From Betaproteobacteria bacterium (GTDB lineage: Bacteria; Pseudomonadota; Gammaproteobacteria; Burkholderiales; Usitatibacteraceae): DNA of 64,000 bases. Below are positions 36,536 to 44,294 of this stretch, one piece after another; position 1 is the first letter of the stretch, and each line of letters opens with the position of its first letter. Location: positions 1 to 64,000 of the forward strand of contig JADJMI010000005.1 of the NCBI GenBank assembly GCA_016709665.1. Direction: 5' to 3'. The translations under genes and the position numbers were made by a program. The notes under the pieces were generated by a model, which did no database searches, was not told the origin of the DNA, and saw nothing but the letters and a program-made list of their open reading frames with translations.

Positions 36536-37186
36536 ATGCGCCTCGAGAACGCCCGCTTCATCATTTCGGTCCACGACCCGAAGCTGCTGCCTTCCGACGC
36601 CGAGCCCGAGGTGGCCTTCATCGGCCGTTCGAACGCCGGCAAGTCGAGCGCCATCAACACGCTCGCCGGCCGAAGGCGCCTGGCCTACGTGAGCAAGACG
36701 CCCGGACGCACGCAGCTCATCAATTTCTTCGCGGTCGACGACGACGGATTCCTCGTCGACCTACCTGGCTACGGCTATGCCGGCGTGCCGCTCGCCGTTC
36801 GCGAGCATTGGAATACGCTTGTCGGGGACTACGTGCGCGGGCGCGGCGCCCTGGCGGGAGTGGTCATCGTCATGGACTCCCGGCATCCGCTCACGCCGCT
36901 CGACCGTCGCCTGCTCGACTGGCTGCGGCCGGCGGGCCGGGACCTGCATGTCCTGCTCACCAAATCGGACAAGCTTTCCGCCCAGGCGGCACATCGCACG
37001 CTCGCTGCGGCCCGCAAGGACCTGGCGGGCCTGTATCCGGGGGCGACCGTCCAGCTCTTCTCCAGCATGAAGCGCACCGGAATCGCCGAGGCGACGGCCC
37101 GCATTGCCGGGTGGTTCGGCGAATCGGAGCCGCAGAAAACAAAAGCCCCGGCTGAAGGGGAAGTAGCCGGGGCAAAAAAGCCTTAA
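36536..37186 (+). CDS. engB: Ribosome biogenesis GTPase EngB (YsxC/YihA)
   Basis: Essential GTPase needed for 50S subunit assembly. The 216-residue protein has G1 GRSNAGKSS (30-38), the TPGRTQ switch, G3 DLPGYGYA and G4 TKSD. ATG 36536 is preferred; an in-frame start 51 bases upstream adds a Pro/Arg-rich tail. The C-terminal tail (from about residue 200: Lys, Ala, Glu-rich) is poorly conserved and is coded by bases that also form the first hairpin of the hemB leader structure; the TAA stop lies within the second hairpin. Confidence 0.94.
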   Translation: MRLENARFIISVHDPKLLPSDAEPEVAFIGRSNAGKSSAINTLAGRRRLAYVSKTPGRTQLINFFAVDDDGFLVDLPGYGYAGVPLAVREHWNTLVGDYVRGRGALAGVVIVMDSRHPLTPLDRRLLDWLRPAGRDLHVLLTKSDKLSAQAAHRTLAAARKDLAGLYPGATVQLFSSMKRTGIAEATARIAGWFGESEPQKTKAPAEGEVAGAKKP

Positions 37187-37223
37187 TGGGAATTAAGGCA
37201 CCCGCTCAGGGAGGAGAAGCGGG
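37145..37223 (+). promoter_or_regulatory. Candidate structured RNA leader of hemB (three consecutive hairpins)
   Basis: Three stems follow each other: GCCCCGGCT / AGCCGGGGC (37145-37173, 9 bp, 11-base loop), GCCTTAAT / ATTAAGGC (37180-37199, 8 bp, loop GGGA) and CCCGCT / AGCGGG (37201-37223, 6 bp). A-rich single strands (AAAAAA) join the first two. A further 7-bp stem (37251-37279) lies before the hemB start. I recall a described hemB RNA motif from betaproteobacteria in this same position; identity with it is inferred. Read on the other strand, the first stem is followed by TTTTGTTTT and could stop antisense transcription into engB. Confidence 0.6.
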
Positions 37224-37299
37224 GAAGGAGTGATCCTTCGCAGATTGAGAGCGCGGGCACCATGCTAAAGTTCCCGCGCCATTGGCCCCCGGAATCGCA

Positions 37300-38307
37300 A
37301 TGACTCCTTCTTACGGCAAGTACCCCACGCGACGTCCCCGGAGGATGCGCCACGACGATTTTTCCCGCCGCCTCATGCGGGAAAGCCGACTGTCACCGGA
37401 CGACCTGATCTTGCCGGTGTTCGTGCTGGATGGAACCGGACAAGTGCAGCCGGTGCCATCGATGCCGGGTGTCTTCCGGCGAACGATCGACGAGCTCCTT
37501 CCCGTTGCCGAGCAAGCGCTTACATTGGGCATTCCGATGATCGCGCTCTTTCCTGTCGTCGAGCCGTCCCTCAAGACGCCACTCGCCGAAGAAGCGTTCA
37601 ATTCCGAAGGCCTCGTGCCCAGGTGCGTGCACGAACTCAAGCGACGCTTCCCGGAGCTTGGGGTGATGACCGATGTCGCCCTCGACCCGTACACGAGCCA
37701 CGGGCAGGACGGCCTCATCGACGAAGCCGGTTACGTCCTCAATGACGAGACCATCGACGTGCTTTGTAAGCAGGCACTTACCCATGCCGGGGCGGGCGTC
37801 GACATGGTTGCGCCTTCGGACATGATGGACGGGCGCATCGGGGCCATCCGCGCCGCACTCGACGGACGAAACTTCATCCATACTCGGATCATGGCCTACT
37901 CGGCCAAGTACGCCTCGTCGTTCTACGGGCCGTTCCGCGACGCCGTAGGTTCCGGCGCCAACCTGGGCAAGAGCGACAAGAAGACCTACCAGATGGATCC
38001 GGCCAACACCGACGAGGCGCTGCAGGAGATCGCGCAAGACCTCGGGGAAGGCGCGGATATGGTCATGGTGAAACCCGGCATGCCTTACCTCGACATCGTG
38101 CGGCGCGTGAAGGACACCTTCGGCGTTCCGACGGCGGTTTACCAGGTGAGCGGCGAGTACGCGATGTTGCAGGCCGCGGCGGCCAACGGCTGGATCGATG
38201 GCCCGGCCTGCATGATGGAATCCCTCCTCGCGTTCAAGCGTGCGGGCGCCGACGCCATCCTCACCTATTTCGCGCTGGACGCCGCCCGGGCGCTCGCCGG
38301 CCGCTAG
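37300..38307 (+). CDS. hemB: Delta-aminolevulinic acid dehydratase (porphobilinogen synthase)
   Basis: Condenses two aminolevulinate molecules to porphobilinogen in haem synthesis. The 335-residue protein has the Schiff-base lysines K203 (YSAKYASSF) and K258 (MVKPGMPYLD). The metal site region reads DVALDPYTSHGQDG, with Asp in place of the zinc-binding cysteines, so this is the magnesium/potassium-dependent type. Start ATG 37300 fits family length; a start 18 bases upstream is possible. A TTGAGA / TAAAGT pair with a 15-base spacer (37245-37271) is a weak promoter candidate. Confidence 0.96.
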   Translation: MTPSYGKYPTRRPRRMRHDDFSRRLMRESRLSPDDLILPVFVLDGTGQVQPVPSMPGVFRRTIDELLPVAEQALTLGIPMIALFPVVEPSLKTPLAEEAFNSEGLVPRCVHELKRRFPELGVMTDVALDPYTSHGQDGLIDEAGYVLNDETIDVLCKQALTHAGAGVDMVAPSDMMDGRIGAIRAALDGRNFIHTRIMAYSAKYASSFYGPFRDAVGSGANLGKSDKKTYQMDPANTDEALQEIAQDLGEGADMVMVKPGMPYLDIVRRVKDTFGVPTAVYQVSGEYAMLQAAAANGWIDGPACMMESLLAFKRAGADAILTYFALDAARALAGR

Positions 38308-38909
38308 GCGACGAGCAGCGCCTCGACCTCCGCCAGGCGGGCGCGCACCGGACCTTCGGCATCGCCGCGCTGGCGGGGGACGTGGCGTTCGTCATCCCGC
38401 GAATAGACCGTCAGGGTCACCGGCACCCCATCGACCTCCAGGTGGACCAGCGGCAGGTCGGCCCAGGCGTCGCCGATGCGTACGCGCCTTTCGTCGATCT
38501 CGAACCGGTGGCGCCGGTTGAGCATGAAGAGCGTGAGCGCCTTGGGATCATCCGTGAACAACTGCAGCGTCACCTCCGAAAACTGGTTGGCGGTGCCGTT
38601 GAGCACCGCCCCCACGAGCGCTGGCCGGAAGTCGGCGAAGTCCCGCATGACCCTCACCGCGATCTCCCGCAGGCGCCGCAGTTCCGCGGGCTGCCGGTCG
38701 CTCTGGTAGAGGTCCTGGAACTCGCGCAGGGCCGATTCGATTTCGCGGTTGTCGGGCAGGAGGGCCGCATCGAGGAGGCCGGCCTGGCGCGCGGCCTTCA
38801 GCTTCGCCGTGCCATAGTCGGCCACGCCCTCCTCTGCCATCAGCCTCGCGGCGAGGTAGGCGATGTGCCGCCGCAGGTTGTCGTCGCGCCGCGATCGATT
38901 CTTGCCCAC
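38304..38909 (-). CDS. Conserved protein of unknown function, possible degenerate nucleotidyltransferase fold
   Basis: A 201-residue soluble protein, Arg-rich, without signal or membrane segments. The N-terminal half is helical (RHIAYLAARLMAEEGVADYGTAKLKAARQ, DNREIESALREFQDLYQ). The middle reads VGAVLNGTANQFSEVTLQLFTDD, which resembles the GSxxxGTxxxxSDIDL core of minimal nucleotidyltransferases with the catalytic acidic pair changed. Similar proteins occur in betaproteobacteria under varied names, none well founded as far as I know. It converges with hemB (4-base overlap) and lies 15 bases after mrcA, on the same strand, so may be cotranscribed with it. Confidence 0.75.
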   Translation of the reverse strand: MGKNRSRRDDNLRRHIAYLAARLMAEEGVADYGTAKLKAARQAGLLDAALLPDNREIESALREFQDLYQSDRQPAELRRLREIAVRVMRDFADFRPALVGAVLNGTANQFSEVTLQLFTDDPKALTLFMLNRRHRFEIDERRVRIGDAWADLPLVHLEVDGVPVTLTVYSRDDERHVPRQRGDAEGPVRARLAEVEALLVA

Positions 38910-38924
38910 TGGCTCTCCCGGCGC

Positions 38925-41252
38925 CTAGAAGATCTGGTTGCGCACTTCTTCCGGTGGCTTGGCGGCTTCGCGCGCCTCCGCACCTTCCTCGCCGCTTCCG
39001 GGCAGCGACTCCTGGTAGAAGTATTCGATGGTCTTGCTGCGGCCATCCGCCTCGCGCAGGCCCGTGACCGGATTGATGCTCGCAACGGCCACGCCCGAGG
39101 GCGTTTCGATTTCTTGCTCCGCAACACCCTTGAGAACGCGGCTGGCATAGGTCATCCACATCGGCAGGGCCGCCATCCCCCCGGTCTCGTTCGCGCCGAG
39201 CGGCGCGGGCGTATCGAAGCCGATCCAGGCCACCGCGACCAGATTCGGGTTGAAGCCGGCGAACCAGGCGTCGATGTGGTCGTTGGTCGTGCCGGTCTTG
39301 CCCGCCAGGTCACCCCGGCCGAGCGACATCGCGCGGGTCGCCGTGCCGGAGCGAACGACGTCTTTCATCATGCTGGTCATGAGGAACGCGTTGCGAGGAT
39401 CGAGCACGCGCTCGGCGTCCGTGCCGGCCACGTCCGGCTTCGCCTCGTAGAGCAGCTCGCCGCGATTGTCGACGATCTTCGAGACGAACCACGGCTTCAC
39501 GCGGAATCCGCCGTTCGCGAAAGTCGCGTAGGCGCCTGCCATCTGCAGCGGCGTAGCCGAGCCGGCGCCGAGCGCCATCGTGAGATAGGCCGGGTGCAGC
39601 TTGGGCTCGAAGCCGAACTTCTGGATGTAGTCCTGGGCGTAGCCTGGCCCGATCGCCTGCAGCAGCCGGATCGATACCATGTTCTTCGACTTGGCGAGCG
39701 CCTGGCGAAGGCGCATCGGCCCCTCGTACTTGCCGTCGTAGTTCTTCGGCTCCCAGAGCTGGCCGCCGGTCTTGGCCGCGTCGATCACGAACGGCGCGTC
39801 GTTCAGGACCGTCGCCGGCGTGAAGCCCTTTTCCAGCGCCGCGGAATAGATGAACGGCTTGAAACTCGAACCCGGTTGGCGCCAGGCCTGGGTCACGTGG
39901 TTGAACTTGCTGGCCGCGAAATCGAACCCGCCCGCCACGGCGAGCAGCGCGCCGTTGGCCGGGTCCAGGGCCACCAATGCCGCCTCGACCTTGGGCAGTT
40001 GGGCGATGGCCCAGGAGCCTTTGTCGGCCGCCTGGAGTCGAACGATCGCGCCGCGACGGATGGCCTTGTCCGGGTTCACCCGCTCTGCCAGGGCCCGGGC
40101 GGCGAATCGGAGACCCTCCCCCGAGACCTTCACCGGGTCGCCCCGGCGCATTACCGCGGTGACCTCTTTCGCCGATGCCGCCGTGACGACCGCGGGAATG
40201 AGCTCGCCCACGCTGTCGCGCTCGGCCAGGGCCTCCTCGACCGCCTCATCGAACTCCGTGCCGGCCGCGGCCGGAAGCGCCACGAAGCCCTCCGGCCCCC
40301 GGTATCCATGGCGACGGTCGTATTCCAGGACACCCTGGCGCAGTGCGGCATTGGCCGCTTCCTGGTCCTTGCGGCGGACCGTCGTATAGACCCGGATCCC
40401 GCTTACGTAGGCCGGATCGCCGTACTGCTCGAAAACGGCGGACCGGGCCATTTCGGCGACGTAGTCCGCGCGGAAAGCGAAGGTCTCGCGCTGGTCCACA
40501 TTGAGCTTCAGGGGCTCCGCGAGGGCCTTCTTGTAGGCATCCGGGGCGAGCCAGCCCAGGTCGTGCATGCGGCGCAGGACATAGTGCTGGCGTTGCTGGG
40601 CCCGCTTCGGGTTCACGAAGGGATTCTGGCGGGAAGGCGCCTGGGGCAAGCCCGCCAGCATGGCCGCTTCGGCCGGGGTGACGTCGGCAAGGTTCTTTCC
40701 GAAATAGACGTTGGCGGCCGAGGCGAATCCGTACGACCGGCTCCCGAGGAAGATCTGGTTGAGATAGAGCTCGAGAATCTGGTCCTTGGTGAGAGAGGCC
40801 TCGATCTTGAAGGCGAGGAGGACCTCGGAGAGCTTCCGGGCGATCGTCTTTTCCCGGGTGAGGAAGAAGGTGCGGGCCACCTGCATCGTGATGGTGCTCG
40901 CCCCCTCCCGCCGGCCCTGCACGTTTGCAAGGGCCGCGCGGGCTACCCCGCCGAAATCAACGCCTCCATGCTGGTAGAACCTGTCGTCCTCGGCCGCAAG
41001 GATCGCCTGTCTCATCACTTCAGGAACGTCCTTGATCCGGACAACCGCCCGCTTCTCCTCCCCGAACTCGCCGATCAGTTCTCCCTCGGCACTGTAGACC
41101 CGAAGGGGAATCTTCGGTCGGTAGTCGGTCAGCGCCTCGAGCGACGGCAGGCTGGGCCACAAGAGCACAACCGTGAGGGCTCCCACGCCGGCCACCACGA
41201 TGGCCAGCGACACGAGAATCAGGGCGGGGTAGAACCACCAACGGGAGGTCAT
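38925..41252 (-). CDS. mrcA: Class A penicillin-binding protein 1A
   Basis: Bifunctional peptidoglycan synthase anchored in the inner membrane. From ATG 41252 it has 775 residues: a membrane helix near the start, a GT51 glycosyltransferase domain with EDDRFYQHGGVD and QVARTFFL and NQIFLGSRSYGF, an OB-like insertion, and a transpeptidase with SSFKPFIYSAAL (SxxK), SKN and KTGTT motifs. An upstream ATG at 41312 is in frame, but a TATAAT box at 41316-41321 just before it would start transcription downstream of that codon, so 41252 is favoured. It is divergent from pilMNOPQ, a classical arrangement. Confidence 0.94.
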   Translation of the reverse strand: MTSRWWFYPALILVSLAIVVAGVGALTVVLLWPSLPSLEALTDYRPKIPLRVYSAEGELIGEFGEEKRAVVRIKDVPEVMRQAILAAEDDRFYQHGGVDFGGVARAALANVQGRREGASTITMQVARTFFLTREKTIARKLSEVLLAFKIEASLTKDQILELYLNQIFLGSRSYGFASAANVYFGKNLADVTPAEAAMLAGLPQAPSRQNPFVNPKRAQQRQHYVLRRMHDLGWLAPDAYKKALAEPLKLNVDQRETFAFRADYVAEMARSAVFEQYGDPAYVSGIRVYTTVRRKDQEAANAALRQGVLEYDRRHGYRGPEGFVALPAAAGTEFDEAVEEALAERDSVGELIPAVVTAASAKEVTAVMRRGDPVKVSGEGLRFAARALAERVNPDKAIRRGAIVRLQAADKGSWAIAQLPKVEAALVALDPANGALLAVAGGFDFAASKFNHVTQAWRQPGSSFKPFIYSAALEKGFTPATVLNDAPFVIDAAKTGGQLWEPKNYDGKYEGPMRLRQALAKSKNMVSIRLLQAIGPGYAQDYIQKFGFEPKLHPAYLTMALGAGSATPLQMAGAYATFANGGFRVKPWFVSKIVDNRGELLYEAKPDVAGTDAERVLDPRNAFLMTSMMKDVVRSGTATRAMSLGRGDLAGKTGTTNDHIDAWFAGFNPNLVAVAWIGFDTPAPLGANETGGMAALPMWMTYASRVLKGVAEQEIETPSGVAVASINPVTGLREADGRSKTIEYFYQESLPGSGEEGAEAREAAKPPEEVRNQIF

Positions 41253-41425
41253 GGGCTTGGCGCGGGGGAGGGCGAACAGGAGGATCCAGACCGTGTCCTG
41301 GATGCTCTGCACACATTATAGACAAGGCAGGGTTCAGAGCGGCTCCCCAAAAAAGGCTTTACTCTCCTAGGACTTGTTGCTAGCATCTAAAGTAGATTCT
41401 TCGTAGTGGGTGCTAAGCTTCCACC

Positions 41426-42523
41426 ATGCTTAAAGAAAAGTTGGCCGCCCAATTCGACTTCCTCAAGGCGAAGACGCCGCCGCTCATCGGCTGCGATATC
41501 AGTTCGTCTTCCGTGAAGATGGTGGAAATCGCCGAAGCCGGGCGGAACGTCTATCGCGTGGAGCGCTACGCGATCGAGCCGCTGCCCAAGGACACCGTGG
41601 TGGACGGCAATATCGCCAACATCGAGGCGGCGGGCGAGGCCATCAAGCGCGCCCACAAGAACCTGGGCTCCCGGATCAAGAACATCGCCATGGCCCTCCC
41701 GGCTGCCGCGGTCATCACCAAGAAGGTGATCCTGCCCGGCAACCAGCGGGAGGAGGACATGGAAGTCCAGGTCCAGAGCGAAGCCAACCAGTACATCCCC
41801 TTTTCCCTGGACGAAGTGAACCTCGACTTCCAGGTGCTGGGCCCCGCCCCTTCCGGCGAGGAGGAGGTCGAAGTCCTGATCGCGGCTTCCCGCAAGGAGA
41901 AGATCGAGGATCGCGTCGCCGCCGCCGAGGCGGCCGGCCTGAAGACGATCGTCATGGACGTGGAATCCTACGCCTCGCAGTGCGCCTTCGAGCTCATCTG
42001 CGGCGGCAATGCCGGGGTCCGGGAGAGTGATGTCACCGTGATCGTGGACATCGGCGCCACGGTGACCCGGGTGAGCGTGCTGCACAACGGGCAGACGGTC
42101 TACACGCGCGAACAGCAGATCGGCGGCAACCAGCTTTCCCAGGAAATCGCCCGGGCGTTCGACATGCCACCCGAGGAGGCCGAGGCCGCCAAGCGGGTCG
42201 GCAGCCTCCCCGAGAACTACGGGCCCGACGTCCTCGGGCCATTCAACGAGAAGATCGTGCTGGAGATCCAGCGCGCCCTTCAGTTCTTCTTCACTTCCAC
42301 CCAGTTCAACAAGGTCGACCACATCCTGCTCACGGGCGGATGCGCCATGCTCGACGGACTGGAGGAGATGGTTTCGCAGCGCACCCAGGTCCACACCCTG
42401 GTCGCCAATCCCTTCGCCAACATGGCGCTGTCCTCCAAGATCAAGCCGCGCCAGCTCACGATGGACGCCCCGTCGCTGATGGTGGCCTGCGGCCTCGCGA
42501 TGCGGAGGTTCGACCCGTCATGA
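41426..42523 (+). CDS. pilM: PilM actin-like type IV pilus assembly protein
   Basis: Cytoplasmic actin-fold ATP-binding protein of the pilus alignment subcomplex; it binds the N-terminus of PilN. The 365-residue protein has the phosphate motifs GCDISSSSVKMVEI, DIGATVTRVSV and LTGGCAMLDGL. It starts the pilMNOPQ operon; the 173 bases to mrcA are AT-richer and should hold divergent promoters. The stop overlaps the pilN start (ATGA). Confidence 0.95.
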   Translation: MLKEKLAAQFDFLKAKTPPLIGCDISSSSVKMVEIAEAGRNVYRVERYAIEPLPKDTVVDGNIANIEAAGEAIKRAHKNLGSRIKNIAMALPAAAVITKKVILPGNQREEDMEVQVQSEANQYIPFSLDEVNLDFQVLGPAPSGEEEVEVLIAASRKEKIEDRVAAAEAAGLKTIVMDVESYASQCAFELICGGNAGVRESDVTVIVDIGATVTRVSVLHNGQTVYTREQQIGGNQLSQEIARAFDMPPEEAEAAKRVGSLPENYGPDVLGPFNEKIVLEIQRALQFFFTSTQFNKVDHILLTGGCAMLDGLEEMVSQRTQVHTLVANPFANMALSSKIKPRQLTMDAPSLMVACGLAMRRFDPS

Positions 42524-43128
42524 TTCGCGTCAACCTCCTTCCCCACCGGGAAGAGAAGCGCAAGCGCCGCCAGCAGCAGTTCGGCGTGCTGGCCGCCCTC
42601 GTGGCCGTCCTCGGGATCGTGGTGGCGGGCGCCGTGTGGCTCTTCCTGGACCAGCAGGAACAGCAGCAGAAGGCCAACGTCGCCTACATGAAAGGCGAGA
42701 TCGACAAGCTGGACAAGCAGATCGAGGAAATCCGCAAGATCCGCGAGGAGACCGCCTCGCTGCTTGCCAAGAAGCAGGTGGTCGAAGGCCTGCAGAGCAA
42801 CCGGTCCGAGCCCGTGCAGCTCCTTGACCAGTTGCTGCGCCAGCTTCCGGAAGGCATCTACCTCAAGCAGATCAAGCAGGCCGGCGTGAAGGTCAATGTC
42901 GTGGGCTACGCGCAATCGAACGCCCGGGTGTCGACCCTCATGCGCAACCTGGGCGCCTCCCCGTACCTCGAAAATCCGGAGCTCGTCGAGATCAAGGCGG
43001 TGCTGCTCGACAACAACCCGAACAAGCGCGTCAACGAGTTCAGCATGAACATATCGGTGAAGCGCGCCAAGGCGGACGACGGCAAGGCTGCAGGCAAGGG
43101 CGCCGCCAAGCCGGCGGGGGCGAAATGA
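42520..43128 (+). CDS. pilN: PilN inner membrane pilus assembly protein
   Basis: Bitopic inner membrane protein of 202 residues. The conserved cytoplasmic start MIRVNLLPHREEKR, which docks into PilM, is followed by a membrane helix at about 23-43, a coiled coil (residues 50-90) and a ferredoxin-like periplasmic domain. The C-terminus is Lys/Ala-rich. It overlaps both neighbours by four bases, indicating coupled translation. Confidence 0.94.
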   Translation: MIRVNLLPHREEKRKRRQQQFGVLAALVAVLGIVVAGAVWLFLDQQEQQQKANVAYMKGEIDKLDKQIEEIRKIREETASLLAKKQVVEGLQSNRSEPVQLLDQLLRQLPEGIYLKQIKQAGVKVNVVGYAQSNARVSTLMRNLGASPYLENPELVEIKAVLLDNNPNKRVNEFSMNISVKRAKADDGKAAGKGAAKPAGAK

Positions 43129-43772
43129 ACCTCCTCGAAGAACTTCGCTCGCTCGATCCAAAGCAGCCCGGCAACTGGCCCTGGCCGATCAAGCTCGGCG
43201 CGATGGCGCTCATTTTCCTGGCGATCCAGGTCGGGGCGTTCTTCCTGCTGTGGCAGGCCCAGAACGAGGCTATCGAGGCCGGCCGGGTCGAGGTCGACAA
43301 GCAGAAGCAGACCTTCCTCGAAAAGAAGAAGCTCGCGGTGAACCTCGACGCCTACAAGCAGCAGCGCGCCGAGATCGAGCAGTCTTTCGGCGCCCTGCTC
43401 AAGCAGTTGCCGAACAAGAGCGAAATGGACGCGCTCCTCATCGACATCAACCAGGCGGGCCTGGGCCGCGGCCTCGCGTTCGACCTCTTCAAGCCCAGCC
43501 AGACGGAGAACTTCACCGAGTTCTACGCGGAGCTTCCCGTGAACCTGAAGGTGACCGGCAACTACCACGACCTCGGCGCGTTCGCGAGCGACGTGGCGAA
43601 GATGCCGCGCATCGTGTTGCTCACCGACCTGAAGGTCGATCCGCCCAACAAGGAAGGCACCCTTTCCATGGAGGCGGTCGCCAAGACCTACCGCTACCTC
43701 GACGACGAGGAAGTCGCGAAGCAGAAGAAGGCCGCCAAGGACAAGAGCGCCAAGAAGGCCGGAGGCAAGTGA
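43125..43772 (+). CDS. pilO: PilO inner membrane pilus assembly protein
   Basis: Partner of PilN in the periplasmic alignment complex. The 215-residue protein has a cytoplasmic start with WPWPIKLGA, a membrane helix at about 24-42, a coiled coil and the periplasmic domain with QLPNKSEMDALLIDINQAGLGRGL and YHDLGAFASDVAKMPRIV. The Lys-rich end KKAAKDKSAKKAGGK is unusual in length. Its stop overlaps the pilP start. Confidence 0.94.
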   Translation: MNLLEELRSLDPKQPGNWPWPIKLGAMALIFLAIQVGAFFLLWQAQNEAIEAGRVEVDKQKQTFLEKKKLAVNLDAYKQQRAEIEQSFGALLKQLPNKSEMDALLIDINQAGLGRGLAFDLFKPSQTENFTEFYAELPVNLKVTGNYHDLGAFASDVAKMPRIVLLTDLKVDPPNKEGTLSMEAVAKTYRYLDDEEVAKQKKAAKDKSAKKAGGK

Positions 43773-44294
43773 TGAAACGCCTGCTGATCCTTCCCGCCGT
43801 CGCGGTTCTCCTCGCATCCTGCAGTTCGGAGATGGACGAGCTGCGCCAATTCGTGAAGGACTCGGAAAAGGGGCTGCCGCGCAAGATCGACCCGCTGCCG
43901 GCCGTGAAGCCCTTCGAGCCGTTCACGTACGAGGGCTTCGATCTCGCCGACCCCTTCAAGCCCCGCAAGATCACCTCCAAGGAGGGCGCGGGCGGCCTCG
44001 CACCGGACCTCAACCGCCGCAAGGAGCCGCTCGAGGCCTTCCCGCTCGAACAGCTCAAGATGGTGGGCACGCTCCAGCAGGGCAAAGGACATGTTCGCGA
44101 TCGTGCGCGCGGACAAGACGCTCTACCGCGTGAAGAAGGGCAACTACATGGGCCAGAACTTCGGCCTGATCACGGACATCACCGATGCCGAGATCAAGCT
44201 CAAGGAAATCGTCCAAGACAGCGCCGGCGACTGGGCGGAGCGGCAGAGTGTCCTGCCCCTGCTCGAAGAGGCCAGCAAAGGGGATAGAAAGTGA
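43772..44294 (+). CDS. pilP: PilP pilotin-like lipoprotein, frameshifted
   Basis: Lipoprotein linking the PilN-PilO complex to the secretin PilQ. ATG 43772 gives a signal with lipobox LLASC (Cys about residue 17), then the unstructured linker and the conserved DPFKPRK. The frame is lost at 44084-44086, where GGCAAAGGACATG has one A more than needed for KDMFAIV; the other frame completes the HR domain (TLYRVKKGNYMGQNFGLI, LKEIVQDSAGDWAERQ) and stops at 44294. Corrected length is about 173 residues. The homopolymer insertion is most simply a sequencing error. Confidence 0.88.

Noticed and set aside
43060..43772. Frameshift suspected at the Lys-rich ends of pilN and pilO
   Set aside because: Both genes end in overlaps with the next start codon in the expected frame, and Lys/Ala-rich tails are common at these ends.
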